Source: Ascoidea asiatica
Taxonomy: Eukaryota > Ascomycota > Saccharomycetes > Ascoideales > Ascoideaceae
Assembly (NCBI GenBank): GCA_001600695.1
Contig: BCKQ01000006.1
Coordinates: 1,089,197-1,153,196 of the forward strand
Reading direction: 5' to 3'
Length of the DNA stretch: 64,000 nt
This document shows, one piece after another, positions 1 through 10,575 of this stretch; the first letter of the stretch is position 1; the number at the start of each line of letters is the position of its first letter. Under the pieces are notes generated by a model, which saw only the letters and a list, made by a program, of their open reading frames with translations, ran no database searches and was not told where the DNA came from. Made by a program: the position numbers and the translations under genes.

Positions 1-620
1 TTATTCTCAATATTTTTTTTATCATTATCATCTAAGTATAAAGGATCTGAACTTATACTTTGATTATTATTATTATTATTATTATTACTCGAATTTGAAC
101 TTGTATTTGAATCATTATTATTGTTATTGTTGTTGTTGCTGTTGTTAACATTATTATTTTGTAATTCACCAGTCCAAGCAATCAAATGAGTATCCCATTT
201 TGTTTGTTGATCTAAGAAATAAAAAGAAGAATATAAAGCAGAATTACCTCTAATATGTTTAATTGACCAATCATTTGTTTTTGCATCTTTGAATATTTGA
301 TTTGGTAAAACAGTTGTACAATTTAATATTCTTCCAGATAATATTGGTTTTTCAGAAATTGGAGTAGTATTTAACATTGAAGTTTGAATTGTATTTTGAT
401 TTGAAATTGAAGAAGAATTTAAATTAGATGAAGATGAAGATGAAGATGAAGAAACAGAAGCTGAATGTGATGGAGATACAGTTAATGGAGTAAATGATTC
501 AGGAGAAGAAAAAGAAGAAGAAGCAGAAGAAGCAGATACAGATTGTTGAGGAGGTTGAAATATTTTAGTATCAGCTGGAAAAGCATAAGCTTCTTCATCA
601 GGCTTATTGACAATTGTCAT
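1..620 (-). CDS. TPS2: Trehalose-6-phosphate phosphatase, N-terminal part (runs off window)
   Basis: The reading frame starts at the ATG on 620-618 and stays open to base 1, so only the first ~206 codons are present. After a low-complexity Ser/Pro/Asn leader of about 87 residues comes a stretch that follows the start of yeast Tps2: GRILNCTTVLP, then NDWSIKHIRGNSALYSS, then IAWTGEL. S. cerevisiae Tps2 has the same order (RIINCVTQLP, DDWKI..TTGNSALFSS, VVGWTGEI). An Asn/Ser insert of about 30 residues follows, then SSDPLYLDDN, which matches the DDDPLYL of the yeast protein. Tps2 removes phosphate from trehalose-6-phosphate in the cytosolic trehalose synthase complex. The glucosyltransferase-like and phosphatase domains would lie to the left of the window. 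The 5' leader is longer than in S. cerevisiae. The main alternative is the related Tps3/Tsl1 subunit, but the N-terminal block fits Tps2 best. Confidence 0.88.
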   Translation of the reverse strand, partial: MTIVNKPDEEAYAFPADTKIFQPPQQSVSASSASSSFSSPESFTPLTVSPSHSASVSSSSSSSSSNLNSSSISNQNTIQTSMLNTTPISEKPILSGRILNCTTVLPNQIFKDAKTNDWSIKHIRGNSALYSSFYFLDQQTKWDTHLIAWTGELQNNNVNNSNNNNNNNNDSNTSSNSSNNNNNNNNQSISSDPLYLDDNDKKNIEN

Positions 621-2196
621 TTTATAAGTGATAAAAGTAAGCAAATATCAGGAGTAATATAAGTGATAAAAAGAGTATCAAAAAAATAAAGAGAATAAAA
701 TACTAGTTGTGTTGTTGTTGATATTGGATATTTTATATTCAATGATTGATATCTTATATTGGATATTGAATATTGAAGATTAAAATACGAGAGACGTTGA
801 AGCAGCGAAAAGAGAGAGGAATCGAGCTGCATTTTATATCGATCAGAAGCGCGATAAACGCCGTAGCGCCATACTGGAGCGACTCGAGCGACTCGAGCGA
901 CTCGACTGCGGGAGGAGAGGAGGCCCAACGATCCTCCGCGCGCGCTGTCGAACGTGGGCCCGTGGTGTCTCTCCTCTGTCTTTCTTCTGTCTTTCTTCTC
1001 TGCAGTGTCTTTGGCGGTGAGTCTCCCGGAGCATTCAGAATCACCACCACTTTCTTTACTTTCTTCACTTTCTTCTTTTCCACCACTTTCGCCACTTTCA
1101 CCATTCGATCCTTTTTATTTTCTAATTTCCTTTTGTTTCCCTTCTTTTTACTGTACCGGTAAATCTACTTGAATTCAAACAAAACACAATCATTCAAAAC
1201 AACAAAAACAACCCATTTAAACTTAAAGATTTGCTTTTTTATGTCTAAGACATTCGTTCTTTCGCTTCCACGAGAAAAGATTAGATTGGTCTTTTGTAAA
1301 AATACTGAAAATTAATAGTAAACTCTCACTCCATTAAAATTCTTCGAATCAAATTGGATCTTTTGATTCATTATCCAATTCAATTATATTCATATTCATA
1401 TTCATATTCATTTTACTATCCATATCAATATTTATCCTCATATTCTTATTCTTTTTTTGTAATTGTCATTGTAATTCTCGTTCAAAGTCATATTCATTTA
1501 TTCGACATCAAATCATCGAATCAAATTAAATAGTGCCAATTCAATTAAATTAAATGCAATTAATTTAAATTGGATTTCACCTTAAAATCAATTTCCTCTA
1601 TTATTTCTTTTTATTTTCACTCTGAATGTCGATTCCTATTCGTTTACATCAACTGGTAAATAAATAATCTGAAGTTGAAAAACTAAAATCTAAAATCTAA
1701 AATCTCAAGTATTTTATCTGCAATGTGACTCTTTACTCTATGTTTACCCTTTCTTTCAATAAGTAATTCCTAACCTAACATAACCCATAATGTAATTTAA
1801 AATCATTTAATATATTATCTCAATATTATTCTCCCTCTCCCTATTTTCTTATCTCACATATCTGAATAATTTATCCGGATTTTACTCTTATTAACTTACA
1901 CTCCACAATAATCATTACCTTTCTTACATTACCGGTAGGTATCCTTTACTGCCACCCTTACCACAGTAACGTTACAGATTTAAGTCTAATTAATCCGTTG
2001 TCAAATTTATTTGACTACCGATGTTAAATATTAGATATTCAATATTCACTATTGAATAATAATAATAATAATAAAAACTGAATAACTTTATTATTTCTTA
2101 ATCAAATTCCTCATATAATTTATTTTCTTTATATCTTTTTTATTTTGATTTGGTATCATTATCATTATTCATTAACAATACCTATATTTCAATCAT
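621..2196. other. Divergent intergenic region TPS2 / SMF1
   Basis: This region separates two divergently transcribed genes and should hold both promoters. About 841-1040 is an unusually GC-rich island in otherwise AT-rich DNA. It includes a short tandem of the 9-mer GACTCGAGC at about 880-905. A palindrome GTAACGTTAC lies at 1966-1975 and a TACCGGTA-type palindrome at about 1154 and 1929. A short ATTCAT microsatellite sits near 1390-1412. Open frames across the GC island are in several overlapping frames, are Ser/Arg-rich and resemble nothing I know, so I do not call a gene. Confidence 0.6.
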
Positions 2197-4131
2197 ATGT
2201 CTCCTTTAAATAATTTCCCTTTAAATAATTTCCCTTTAAATAATTTCCCTTTAAATAATTTCCCTTTAAATAATTTCCCTTTAAATAATTCCGCTTTAGT
2301 TCCTTCTAATTCCAATTCTACTTCTGCTTCTGCTCCTGTTTCTACTTCAAGATTTAATACAATAAACGATCTAGATCCTATTACTTTATTTCAAAGTACT
2401 TTATCTGGTGGTATAAGATCTTCAAATAGTATCACCAATAATATCACCAATAATAGCAATAATAAGAAGAAAAGTAAGAATATCAATGAGAAATTATCTG
2501 AAGTTTCTGAAGTTATTAAAGTTGATAAATCCAATAAACATGTTTCATATTTACTTTCAATTTTCAAAAAATATTTAAAGTTTATTGGTCCAGGTTTAAT
2601 GGTATCTGTTGCTTATATGGACCCTGGTAATTATTCAACTGATGTCCAAGCTGGTGCAAAAAATAAATACTCTTTATTATTTATAATATTGTTATCCAAT
2701 CTAATTGCTATTTTTTTACAATCTTTATGTATAAAATTAGGCTCTTCAACTGGCTTAGATCTTGCAAGAATTTGCAAAAAATATTTGCCAAATTATTTAA
2801 ATATTATTTTGTATTTCTTTGCAGAATGTGCAATAATTGCAACTGATATTGCTGAAGTTATTGGTACTGCAATAGCTTTAAATATTTTATTAAAAATTCC
2901 TTTATCCGCTGGTGTAATAATAACTTGCATTGATGTACTTTTTGTTCTATTAGCTTATAAACCTGGTTCCTCATTAAATTTTGTTAGATTATTTGAATAT
3001 TTTGTTGCTTTATTAGTTCTTGCCGTTGTTATTTGTTTTTCAATTGAACTAGCTTTTATTTCAAATGTAAATTTAAAAGAGTTATTTAAAGGTTATTTGC
3101 CTTCAAATCAAATTTTTAAAAATAATGGTATTTATACCTCTGTTTCAATCTTAGGTGCAACTGTTATGCCTCATTCTTTATTCTTAGGTTCTGCTTTAGT
3201 TCAACCAAGATTGAGAGAATATGATTTAGATAATGGTTATATTAAATTAAATTCTTCTAATTCATTAAATTCAAATCCGGATTCAAACCTTAGCTCAAAT
3301 AATAACAATAATAATAATGATGATGAGGATGATTATTATAATTATAAACCTTCTGCAAATGCAATTAAATATGCTTATAAGTATTCTGTAATTGAATTAA
3401 CTATAACTTTATTCACTTTTGCTTTATTCGTTAATTCTGCAATATTAATTGTATCCGGTTCAACCTTATATGGTAATTCTGATGCTGTTGATGCTGATTT
3501 ATATTCAATTCATGATTTATTATCAACTTCTTTAGCTCCAATAGCTGGTACTATTTTTATGCTAGCTTTATTATTTAGTGGCCAAAGTGCTGGAATAGTT
3601 TGTACAATTGCTGGACAAATTGTTTCTGAGGGTTTTTTAAATTGGACTTTAAAACCTTGGCTTAGAAGAATAATTACAAGAGGAATTGCAATTATACCTT
3701 GTTTAATAATTACTTTGTCAATTGGAAAAGATGGTTTAAGTTTAGCCCTAAATGCATCTCAAGTTGTTTTATCTATATTATTACCTTTTTTAACCGCTCC
3801 TTTGATATATTTTACTTCATTAAAAAAATATATGAATGTTGAAATTAATTCAAACTCAGATGAATTTGACAATATCATAAATAATTCTACTACTATTATT
3901 ACTGATATTACTAATGATACTGATGCCAATAACAATAACAATGATAATAATATCAATGATCAACTCACAGAAGAAAATAATTCCGAATCTAAGGAATTAG
4001 AAACCAAAAGTTATTTAGATATGTCAAATAATTTATTCACAACCATTCTTGCTATTGCAATTTGGATTTTTATAACTATTCTAAATGTTTATGTTATTGT
4101 TAATATGGCCATGAATGGTATTGATGATTAG
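2197..4131 (+). CDS. SMF1: NRAMP-family divalent metal ion transporter, Smf1-type
   Basis: This is a 644-residue polytopic membrane protein of the Nramp family, which moves Mn2+, Fe2+ and other divalent metals with protons. The TM1 signature MDPGN is at residues 141-145 and the TM6 signature MPHS at 324-327; both line the metal site. The segments AECAIIATDIAEVIGTAIAL, HSLFLGSALVQPRL and LLFSGQSAGIVCTIAGQIV track S. cerevisiae Smf1 closely and leave little doubt. Length exceeds Smf1 (575 aa) because of an N-terminal tail made partly of a five-residue repeat, and Asn/Asp-rich loops at about 365-385 and 555-600. The start was chosen at the first ATG, just before the repeat. Smf1 acts at the plasma membrane and endosomes; Smf2 or Smf3 identity cannot be excluded without a tree. 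Confidence 0.9.
   Translation: MSPLNNFPLNNFPLNNFPLNNFPLNNFPLNNSALVPSNSNSTSASAPVSTSRFNTINDLDPITLFQSTLSGGIRSSNSITNNITNNSNNKKKSKNINEKLSEVSEVIKVDKSNKHVSYLLSIFKKYLKFIGPGLMVSVAYMDPGNYSTDVQAGAKNKYSLLFIILLSNLIAIFLQSLCIKLGSSTGLDLARICKKYLPNYLNIILYFFAECAIIATDIAEVIGTAIALNILLKIPLSAGVIITCIDVLFVLLAYKPGSSLNFVRLFEYFVALLVLAVVICFSIELAFISNVNLKELFKGYLPSNQIFKNNGIYTSVSILGATVMPHSLFLGSALVQPRLREYDLDNGYIKLNSSNSLNSNPDSNLSSNNNNNNNDDEDDYYNYKPSANAIKYAYKYSVIELTITLFTFALFVNSAILIVSGSTLYGNSDAVDADLYSIHDLLSTSLAPIAGTIFMLALLFSGQSAGIVCTIAGQIVSEGFLNWTLKPWLRRIITRGIAIIPCLIITLSIGKDGLSLALNASQVVLSILLPFLTAPLIYFTSLKKYMNVEINSNSDEFDNIINNSTTIITDITNDTDANNNNNDNNINDQLTEENNSESKELETKSYLDMSNNLFTTILAIAIWIFITILNVYVIVNMAMNGIDD
2203..2292 (+). repeat. 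15-bp tandem repeat within SMF1 N-terminus
   Basis: Six head-to-tail copies of the unit CCTTTAAATAATTTC occur; the last copy has a base change. Translated in frame, they give a repeated PLNNF pentapeptide at residues 3-32 of the transporter. The copies are almost identical at DNA level, which points to recent expansion and likely length variation between strains. Confidence 0.95.
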
Positions 4132-4525
4132 ATGTTTTGTTATATTCATAAACTATATCTTTTTGTACTTCTTTATTTGTATTGGTGCTTTTTTTTTTCT
4201 TTTTTTTCTCATATTTTTCTACTTTATTTTTAGTTTTGTATTTTTAAGAAACATTTATTTTTATTAAAAGTTGAAAAAAACCAGTAGATCGATCCACAAA
4301 AAAATCTAAAAAAGTTTAAAAAAAAACTATACAACAGGGGAAAGTAAATAAATAAATTAAATGAGTTATCATAAGGAAAACAATTACAAGCTAAAAAAAA
4401 CTTTGAATTGAATCAAATGAATTAAAAAAATAAAAATTAATTTTTGAAAAAATAAACATAATATAACAAATAAGCAAAAAAAGAAAGCATTTTAAAAGAA
4501 GAATGGCTTAACCAAAAATAATCAA
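4132..4525. other. Convergent 3' intergenic region SMF1 / PQ-loop gene
   Basis: Short AT-rich spacer between two convergent genes. It holds T-runs and A-runs typical of yeast 3' ends on both strands (for example the T-rich block near 4185-4225). I see no gene or structured element. Confidence 0.6.
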
Positions 4526-6352
4526 TTAAGAATTAAATAAAAGAGAAGTTTTACTTTTGAATTGAACAGGATTAGATGTTGTGAGTAATTTAGAATCTTT
4601 ACTTATATTATTGTTGGCTTCTGAATGTTTTATATTAGTGATATTATTCAGATTAATATTTGAAGAAGTATTAGAATTATCATTTGAAGAAGAACAATAA
4701 AATAAATCGGGAAGATTTGGTAATTTATCATTCTGTTGATTATCATTTAAATTTAAAACTTGATTCAGATCTTCAATTCTTTTCAGAGACAGAGTTTTAT
4801 TAGCATTTGAATTATTAAAACTATGAGGAGGTAATGGTGGTAGAGAAGTTCCTGGACTTATACCACTTCCTGGAAAAAATTGAAATTCGGGTGACACGCC
4901 ATTTGCATCACCATTAATTTGAAAAGTTGACATTGGATTAGTATAGTTAAAATCTTTAAAAATTGAATCTTTACCTGAAACAATATTATCAGAATTATTA
5001 ATAGTATTATCAACACCTCCATAGGCTAATAAAAAGTCTTGAGGAGCTAATGGAGTTAGTTCATTTGATTGTATTTTATTAGAAGTAATTTGTTGATTTA
5101 ATTGTAAATTATATTTCGGCTGTTGAAATTTGATATAATTATTGTTACTGTTATTGTTTAGATTATTGGTTATATTATAATCAAAAAAGGGATTTCTGAA
5201 ACGAATATCATCAGCTTTTGAAGTATTTTTATTATTTATATTGTTAATAGGTTTATTTAAAAATAAATTTTTTCTTAAAGAAGAATATGCATTTGAATTA
5301 TTTGAATTTAATATCATTTGACTATTTGGATCATTTGCATAAGGATAATTATCAATAAATTGATTCAAAGAAGTATTATAATCTTGAGAATAATTCAATT
5401 GATTATAAATAATTAATAATAATATTAAAAGATCTAGAATTGATAAAATTAAATGATAATAATCATCTGAATCAAATTTTCTAAAATTTATAATTAGTAG
5501 GTTTTTTCTGTCAAATTTTAAATGATTATCATTATTAAATATAAGAGACAAATTTGATATAATATTTAATAAGAAAAATAATTTTGAAATTGAGATAACT
5601 TTATGAGATAATAAAATTGAAGATATTAAAAAAATTCTTGAAATAAAATAAAAAAAAATTGAAAGACAAGTTAATATAAATATAGATTTATAAAGTTTAT
5701 AAAATAATTGTTGATTTTGATCATTATTTGGAGATTTTTTTTTTTTTTTTTTTTTTTTAAACATATTAAAAGATATATCTAAACTTGAATCTAAATGTAA
5801 ATTTAATGAATGTATATCTATATCAATATCTATAGGTGAAGCATGAGCGGTTGGTAATTTTGAAGATATAAATAATATTGAAGATTTGATTAAAGAATTA
5901 TTTGAATCATTTGAACTTATAGTATTTGTAGTATTTGTAGTTATATTTGTATTACGCCTAATATTATTTGATCTTTTATAATTTTTATAATAAAACTTTT
6001 GAAATATTAATATTAAATCTAGAAATAAATACCAAAAATATATTAATAAATGGCAATTTATATTGTTATCATCCTCATTTTTATGTTGGTTATTATTTTG
6101 ATTAGAAATAAATTGAATATCTATTGAAGATAATTTTATAGTAAATATAAATATTAATAAAGAAGAAATATCGTATAAAAACCAAGAATATAAGAATGGA
6201 AAAGATAGAGAAAAATTTGAATTTTTATAAGTATAATTTTTATAAATCTGAGGTAATTTTGCAAATAATGGAATAATAATAGAAATTTTTGAAGAAGATA
6301 ATAGTGATTTCATAAATTTTATTATTTTAAAGAATAAAAATATTGGAGCCAT
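4526..6352 (-). CDS. PQ-loop repeat membrane protein (Ypq/Rtc2-like), degenerate second repeat
   Basis: The protein has 608 residues, with hydrophobic segments in the first ~330 and an Asn/Ser-rich soluble tail after that. A PQ-loop is visible at about residues 33-60 (KLPQIYKNYTYKNSNFSLSF, then a Trp-containing helix), as in the vacuolar basic amino acid exporters Ypq1-3/Rtc2 and mammalian PQLC2. The second repeat can be aligned by its frame (SRIFLI...ISKLFFLLNIISNLSLIF), but the Pro-Gln pair is replaced by Phe-Leu. A run of eight lysines near residue 200 is encoded by a 24-base homopolymer. The family would predict a vacuolar or lysosomal amino acid carrier. The loss of one PQ motif and the long insertions make substrate and activity uncertain. 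No close ortholog name is assigned. Confidence 0.6.
   Translation of the reverse strand: MAPIFLFFKIIKFMKSLLSSSKISIIIPLFAKLPQIYKNYTYKNSNFSLSFPFLYSWFLYDISSLLIFIFTIKLSSIDIQFISNQNNNQHKNEDDNNINCHLLIYFWYLFLDLILIFQKFYYKNYKRSNNIRRNTNITTNTTNTISSNDSNNSLIKSSILFISSKLPTAHASPIDIDIDIHSLNLHLDSSLDISFNMFKKKKKKKKSPNNDQNQQLFYKLYKSIFILTCLSIFFYFISRIFLISSILLSHKVISISKLFFLLNIISNLSLIFNNDNHLKFDRKNLLIINFRKFDSDDYYHLILSILDLLILLLIIYNQLNYSQDYNTSLNQFIDNYPYANDPNSQMILNSNNSNAYSSLRKNLFLNKPINNINNKNTSKADDIRFRNPFFDYNITNNLNNNSNNNYIKFQQPKYNLQLNQQITSNKIQSNELTPLAPQDFLLAYGGVDNTINNSDNIVSGKDSIFKDFNYTNPMSTFQINGDANGVSPEFQFFPGSGISPGTSLPPLPPHSFNNSNANKTLSLKRIEDLNQVLNLNDNQQNDKLPNLPDLFYCSSSNDNSNTSSNINLNNITNIKHSEANNNISKDSKLLTTSNPVQFKSKTSLLFNS
5735..5758. 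repeat. T24 homopolymer inside a coding region
   Basis: A run of 24 T on the plus strand encodes eight consecutive lysines (AAA codons) on the minus strand in the PQ-loop gene. The run preserves the frame as read. It would be a hotspot for slippage, both in the cell and in sequencing. Confidence 0.95.
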
Positions 6353-8240
6353 TATTTGTATAGAATAATGTTTAATATTATAATATATATTTATATATAT
6401 ATATTTGAGTAATATTATTTAATATAATAAAATATTGTAGGATATCATAATATATTTATATAAAATAATATATATCCAGATTTATTTGATAATGAAAATG
6501 AAAATGCTAAAAAAAGACAATGATAAGATTTTTTTTTTTTATTTTGACTGATAAGTTTAATTTTAATTTAAGAAAAAGATAAGAAAATTTGAAGTTGATT
6601 ATAAAATAAAGAAATTTGTTTGTCTAGGATTTATAAGACTAATTAGATTAATTAGATTAGTTAGATTGATTATTGAATACAGTCTGTAATGGGTTTTATA
6701 AAATACTCGAGTAAATATATTTTTGGTAGTTATTGTGAAATGGTAGAATGAATGAGGTTATGAATTAAGGATTGGATTGAAGAATCGACTTATATTACAA
6801 ATTTATTAGATATTGCAGTTATGGATTATAATATATTTGATATAAATTATTATATTTGAGATTATATTCTAGGATATTTATAGTTAGTTATTACTCGTTG
6901 AATATAAAGTATAAATAAAGATAAATAAAGATAAATAAAGATAAATAAAGATAAAGAAAGATAAAATATTTCACGAGTGAATGAAATTATATTATTTGAG
7001 CATGCGAAACAAAGATCTCGAAATGGTCAGGAAATGGGAATGCCCTTACATCTGAGGCTACAGCTACAACTAACTTTACTGCGCTCTTCAGCTTATCTAA
7101 TCTTCCTGGGCTCGATTTCTCTCCTTTGTTCTCGTTTTTTTCTCGTTTTTTCTCGTTTTTTCTCTGGTTTTTCTCTGGTTTTCCAGCAGATCTTCAAAAT
7201 ACTCGAACAAAAGCTGCAAATGTTTCAAAAGCTCTAGAAGTTGCCAAACTTGATGAGGAAATGAAATAAAATACAAGAGAGCTAGTTATTCTCTTATTAC
7301 AGCACTGACAGTAACAGTCACTGATCATTTCTGTTACTGTTCTGCTGCTTGGTTGATTTGGAAGTGAAATAATCAACAAATGCCATTTGGCACGTGATTT
7401 CGGAGCCTTAAGGTCGGCATGCTGGCTCATAACCGGAATAGTCGGATGTTACGGAATTGGAAACTGTTCAGACGCCAGAATATATAAATCAGAGTGGCCT
7501 AATTTAGAGTGCGTTGTAATAACGATAGCTGCCTTATCTTACACATCTTCTGCGATTTTCCAATTTTATGTATTTTTTCTTTTTTCAGTAATTATTGATA
7601 AGAATGACTTCCGGGGACAGCTCTATTGTACAGTACCATGGTGCTACCGGTACCGCTCTGGGCTCTATCAAACCTCATACTCTATCTCAGCGTGGGTTAA
7701 GAATAACGTAGATGAAACAATAAAAGAAAGCCAAAAATTAAAAATTAAAAATTAAAATATAAAAATTAAAATATAAAATGTAAAATGTAAGATAAAAAAT
7801 AAAGAATAAAGAATAAAGAATAATCTCCACTAACTTATAAAACAGGAAAGCTCACAGTTCATGATTGCAATCCTACCAATTGGTAGCTACATCTTTGACA
7901 ATAATAACTAATCTTGATAACTAAAACAACTGAAACAACTGAAATAACTGAAATAACTGAAATAACTGAAATAACTATACTATAATAAAATAACTCCAAA
8001 AAAATTGATAAAAGAAGAAAAAGATTAACCATTAGTTTTAGAAAATATTAAAGTCTCAAAACACTAGGATTTAAAGATATAAGCTTAAATAAACATGTTG
8101 AGGATGAAAAAAACAAAAAAAATGTGCTTTGAAAATATGTCAAAAAAAAAATGATTATAGTACTTTTCGAAATATAGGAAAGAAAAACAGATCAAAGCTT
8201 GAAAAATAAAAAGAGTGAATTATTGAATATATTTAAATTT
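6353..8240. other. Intergenic region between PQ-loop gene and TOD6
   Basis: This 1.9-kb gap lies upstream of the PQ-loop gene (-) and downstream of TOD6 (-). It holds a 10-bp microsatellite (ATAAATAAAG, four copies, 6911-6950, with degenerate copies beyond) and a 9-bp one (CTGAAATAA, about 7925-7976). Between about 7000 and 7710 the base composition is richer in GC. That part includes a CACGTG E-box at 7391-7396, a TATA-like ATATATAAAT near 7480, and a pyrimidine tract ending in CAG at 7588. The only coding candidate I can offer is the 35-residue frame at 7604-7711. Confidence 0.5.
7604..7711 (+). CDS. Candidate 35-residue small protein
   Basis: Short frame from an ATG at 7604 to TAG at 7709-7711. 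Its protein contains VQYHGATGTALGSIKPHTL, which does not look like random AT-rich translation. The frame is near 50% GC, against roughly 30% around it. A TATA-like box lies about 120 bp upstream (near 7480) and a CACGTG about 210 bp upstream. A pyrimidine tract ending TTTTTTCAG lies 16 bp before the ATG and could be the 3' splice site of a 5' UTR intron, but I see no TACTAAC branch point. I do not recognise the protein, and chance open reading cannot be excluded. Confidence 0.25.
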   Translation: MTSGDSSIVQYHGATGTALGSIKPHTLSQRGLRIT

Positions 8241-8716
8241 TTAATTTAAAATATTACTTAATGATAAAGGCAATGGTATTCCATTTAAGTCAACTTCTTT
8301 TGTTTCTTTAATACAATTAATATTTTCACAATTTAAAGTTAACGAATCAATAAAATTAATTCTTTTTTTAATTTCTTCTTCAGTTTTATTCGGTAATAAA
8401 ATATTAATTTCAAAAAAGTTCAAATTTTTAGATTTTCTTGTTCTAATTAATCTATCTTCATCTGCTGTCCATATATTACAATATATATTACAATTTTCAT
8501 AATCATAATCACAGTTACCATTATAATCACTAATACATTTGAAATTATATTTAGAGTTATAATTTGAGTTGTTGAAGTTATTACTTTTATTAAAACATGG
8601 AGAAAAAGAAGATGAAGATGAAGATATAGATGACACTGAAGATATTGTAGAAAAAGAATTGAAAGGTGATGTTAAATTAGAGTTGCAATTGTAATTAGAA
8701 TTAAATGACAGAGATA

Positions 8717-8747
<31 letters not shown>

Positions 8748-9509
8748 ACTTGTTCTATTATTATCTTGTATGGGTATATATGATCTAGTTGGAGATGATA
8801 AATCATTATTAAGTTTATTTGATGAAAAATTTTGATTCTTTTTTGGAGATGAAAGAAAAATAAAATTATTAAAAGAAGATACTTTTTCTGATTCACCATT
8901 ATCGATTTTTGATAATTGATTCAATCTACTTATGTTATTATTCAACATACTAGAAGAATTACAATTACTGTTTGTTTTATCTTCATTAGATATATTAAAG
9001 TGCGTAGAAGTACCAATAGTTGAAGCTAAAATTGAAACAGGAGTACCAGAAGAAGATGAACATGCCAAAGATTTGGTTAAAATTGATACAGGGGAATTTA
9101 AAGAACTTAAAGAATTAAGAGAGTTCAAAGAAGTAAAAGAACTAAGTGGAGCCATTGAAGAACTTGATGCATTTTTCAAAGATCCAGATTTCAATCTTCT
9201 CCAACGAAATTGACAAGCATTTGGTGTTCTATTTTCAAAATGGGTAGAAATTTGTTTCCATCCTAGCTTTTTCACTTCTTTTAAAAACCTTAGCTTTATA
9301 TCATCTATTGGATCCCAGGAGCTTGGACTTCTATTTATTTTTTTTGATTTCAAAATAGTTTTATTATCTGTTGTTTTATTAACAAAATTATTATCAATAT
9401 TACCAACATCTTTTCTGATAATATTTTTTTTATGTTGACTTAACGATTTTGATTCGTTTTTGATTATATTCAAATCTTTTGATATTACTTTATCAACTGA
9501 TAAACCCAT
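8241..9509 (-). CDS. TOD6: SANT/Myb transcriptional repressor, Dot6/Tod6 ortholog
   Basis: A SANT/Myb domain occupies about residues 62-112 (SSWDPIDDIKLRFLKE, then KQISTHFENRTPNACQFRWR, then RLKSGSLK). This is the signature of S. cerevisiae Dot6 and Tod6, which bind the PAC element and recruit Rpd3L to silence ribosome biogenesis genes when TORC1 and PKA are low. A weaker Myb-like segment (WTADEDRLIR...INFID) lies near residues 347-390. The rest is Ser/Asn low complexity that probably carries phosphorylation sites. Dot6 and Tod6 are whole-genome-duplication twins. The symbol TOD6 follows local order, because TOD6 (YBL054W) lies next to SAS3 and PIN4 in S. cerevisiae, as here. Length is 422 aa; the start is the only sensible upstream ATG. 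Confidence 0.85.
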
Positions 9510-10570
9510 TTTTTTTAAATTAATAATTCTATGTTTCCAAATAAAAGATTAATTTTCTGTCTATCTTTCTGCTTTAGTTTTTCCTTTATAGATTTATTTT
9601 CAGTATTATTAAGAAAGTAAATAGATTTATTCATAAGATTAATGTTGTTAAATAAAAAATTTATATGATATAATAAAACCAAGCTTAGTATAATACAATA
9701 TAATATAATATAATATGATATAATATAATATGATATAATATAATATGATATAATATAATATAATCTAATATAGGATTGACTTATAATATAGGAATTTATT
9801 AGTTAATAAACGTATAGATATCAAAATAATACAAAATATTTAGATACTCTAAAAAATATATAAAAAAAAAAAAAAAAAAAATTAAGAGGAATCATTATAA
9901 TATATAAGCAAATGTTATAAAAAGACAAGGATGAGCTGAGCTGGGGTGAGAAGAGAAAATATGAGAAGGAGCAGAGATGAAGTTTGAAAGTTTAGATAGT
10001 ATGAAATTGATTTCAGATCTAATAGTTAATAGGCCTTGAATTTTTTAGCAGAACTTCGAAGTTCAATAAAATTTATTGAATTTAATGTGGAAATAATAAG
10101 AAAAAACATCTTTATTTTTATTCTCAACTTACACTTTCATTTTCCCAGGCATAAATCTTTAAAGGGGAGAGAAATTTGAAAATCAGATCAAACTACAAAG
10201 AGATTTCGAACTTACTCTGCTTGAGCAAATATTCATTTAAATGTCCCAAAAGCGAAGGGAAGTCACTATTTGCGTATTTATCGCGTGTCGCCTGCTTCTT
10301 TCCTGTCTTCTTCTAGCCTTCTTATTGCTTTTTTGCTGCCTTTCCACTGCGGTACCTCAGCCTGATCAGAAAGTTATACAGGAGTGGGTGTGCGGGAAAA
10401 TTGCTAATGGCAAACCTCTTCCTCGCATTTTTCTTCTTCAACGCTGCGCTATTGATTGTTTGTGTTTTTGAAAAAAATACGCCTTGAACCTGATCCTATG
10501 TGGAATAGGATTTAATACCTATTCCCATTACTGGTGTAGTTACAGCAAAACAATCACATAATTCTTTGAA
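9510..10570. other. Intergenic region upstream of TOD6, left flank of the retrotransposon
   Basis: Contains an ATATAATATAATATG-type low-complexity tract at about 9697-9770 and an A20 run at 9862-9881. A somewhat GC-richer segment lies at about 10240-10480. A perfect 8-bp inverted repeat (GGAATAGG / CCTATTCC, 8-base loop) lies at 10502-10525. A CCCCT/AGGGG stress-type element occurs at about 10162. The 76-codon open frame at 10241 is hydrophobic and unlike any family I know, so no gene is called. Confidence 0.5.
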
Positions 10571-10575
10571 AGATC

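Noticed and set aside
773-1162. Overlapping open frames on both strands across the GC-rich island
   Set aside because: Three or more frames are open at once because stop codons are rare in GC-rich DNA; the products are low-complexity Ser/Arg/Pro and match nothing known.
10241-10471. 76-codon open frame with a Leu-rich N-terminus resembling a signal peptide
   Set aside because: No family resemblance, GC-rich pocket, no supporting promoter or neighbour context; chance is the simpler explanation.
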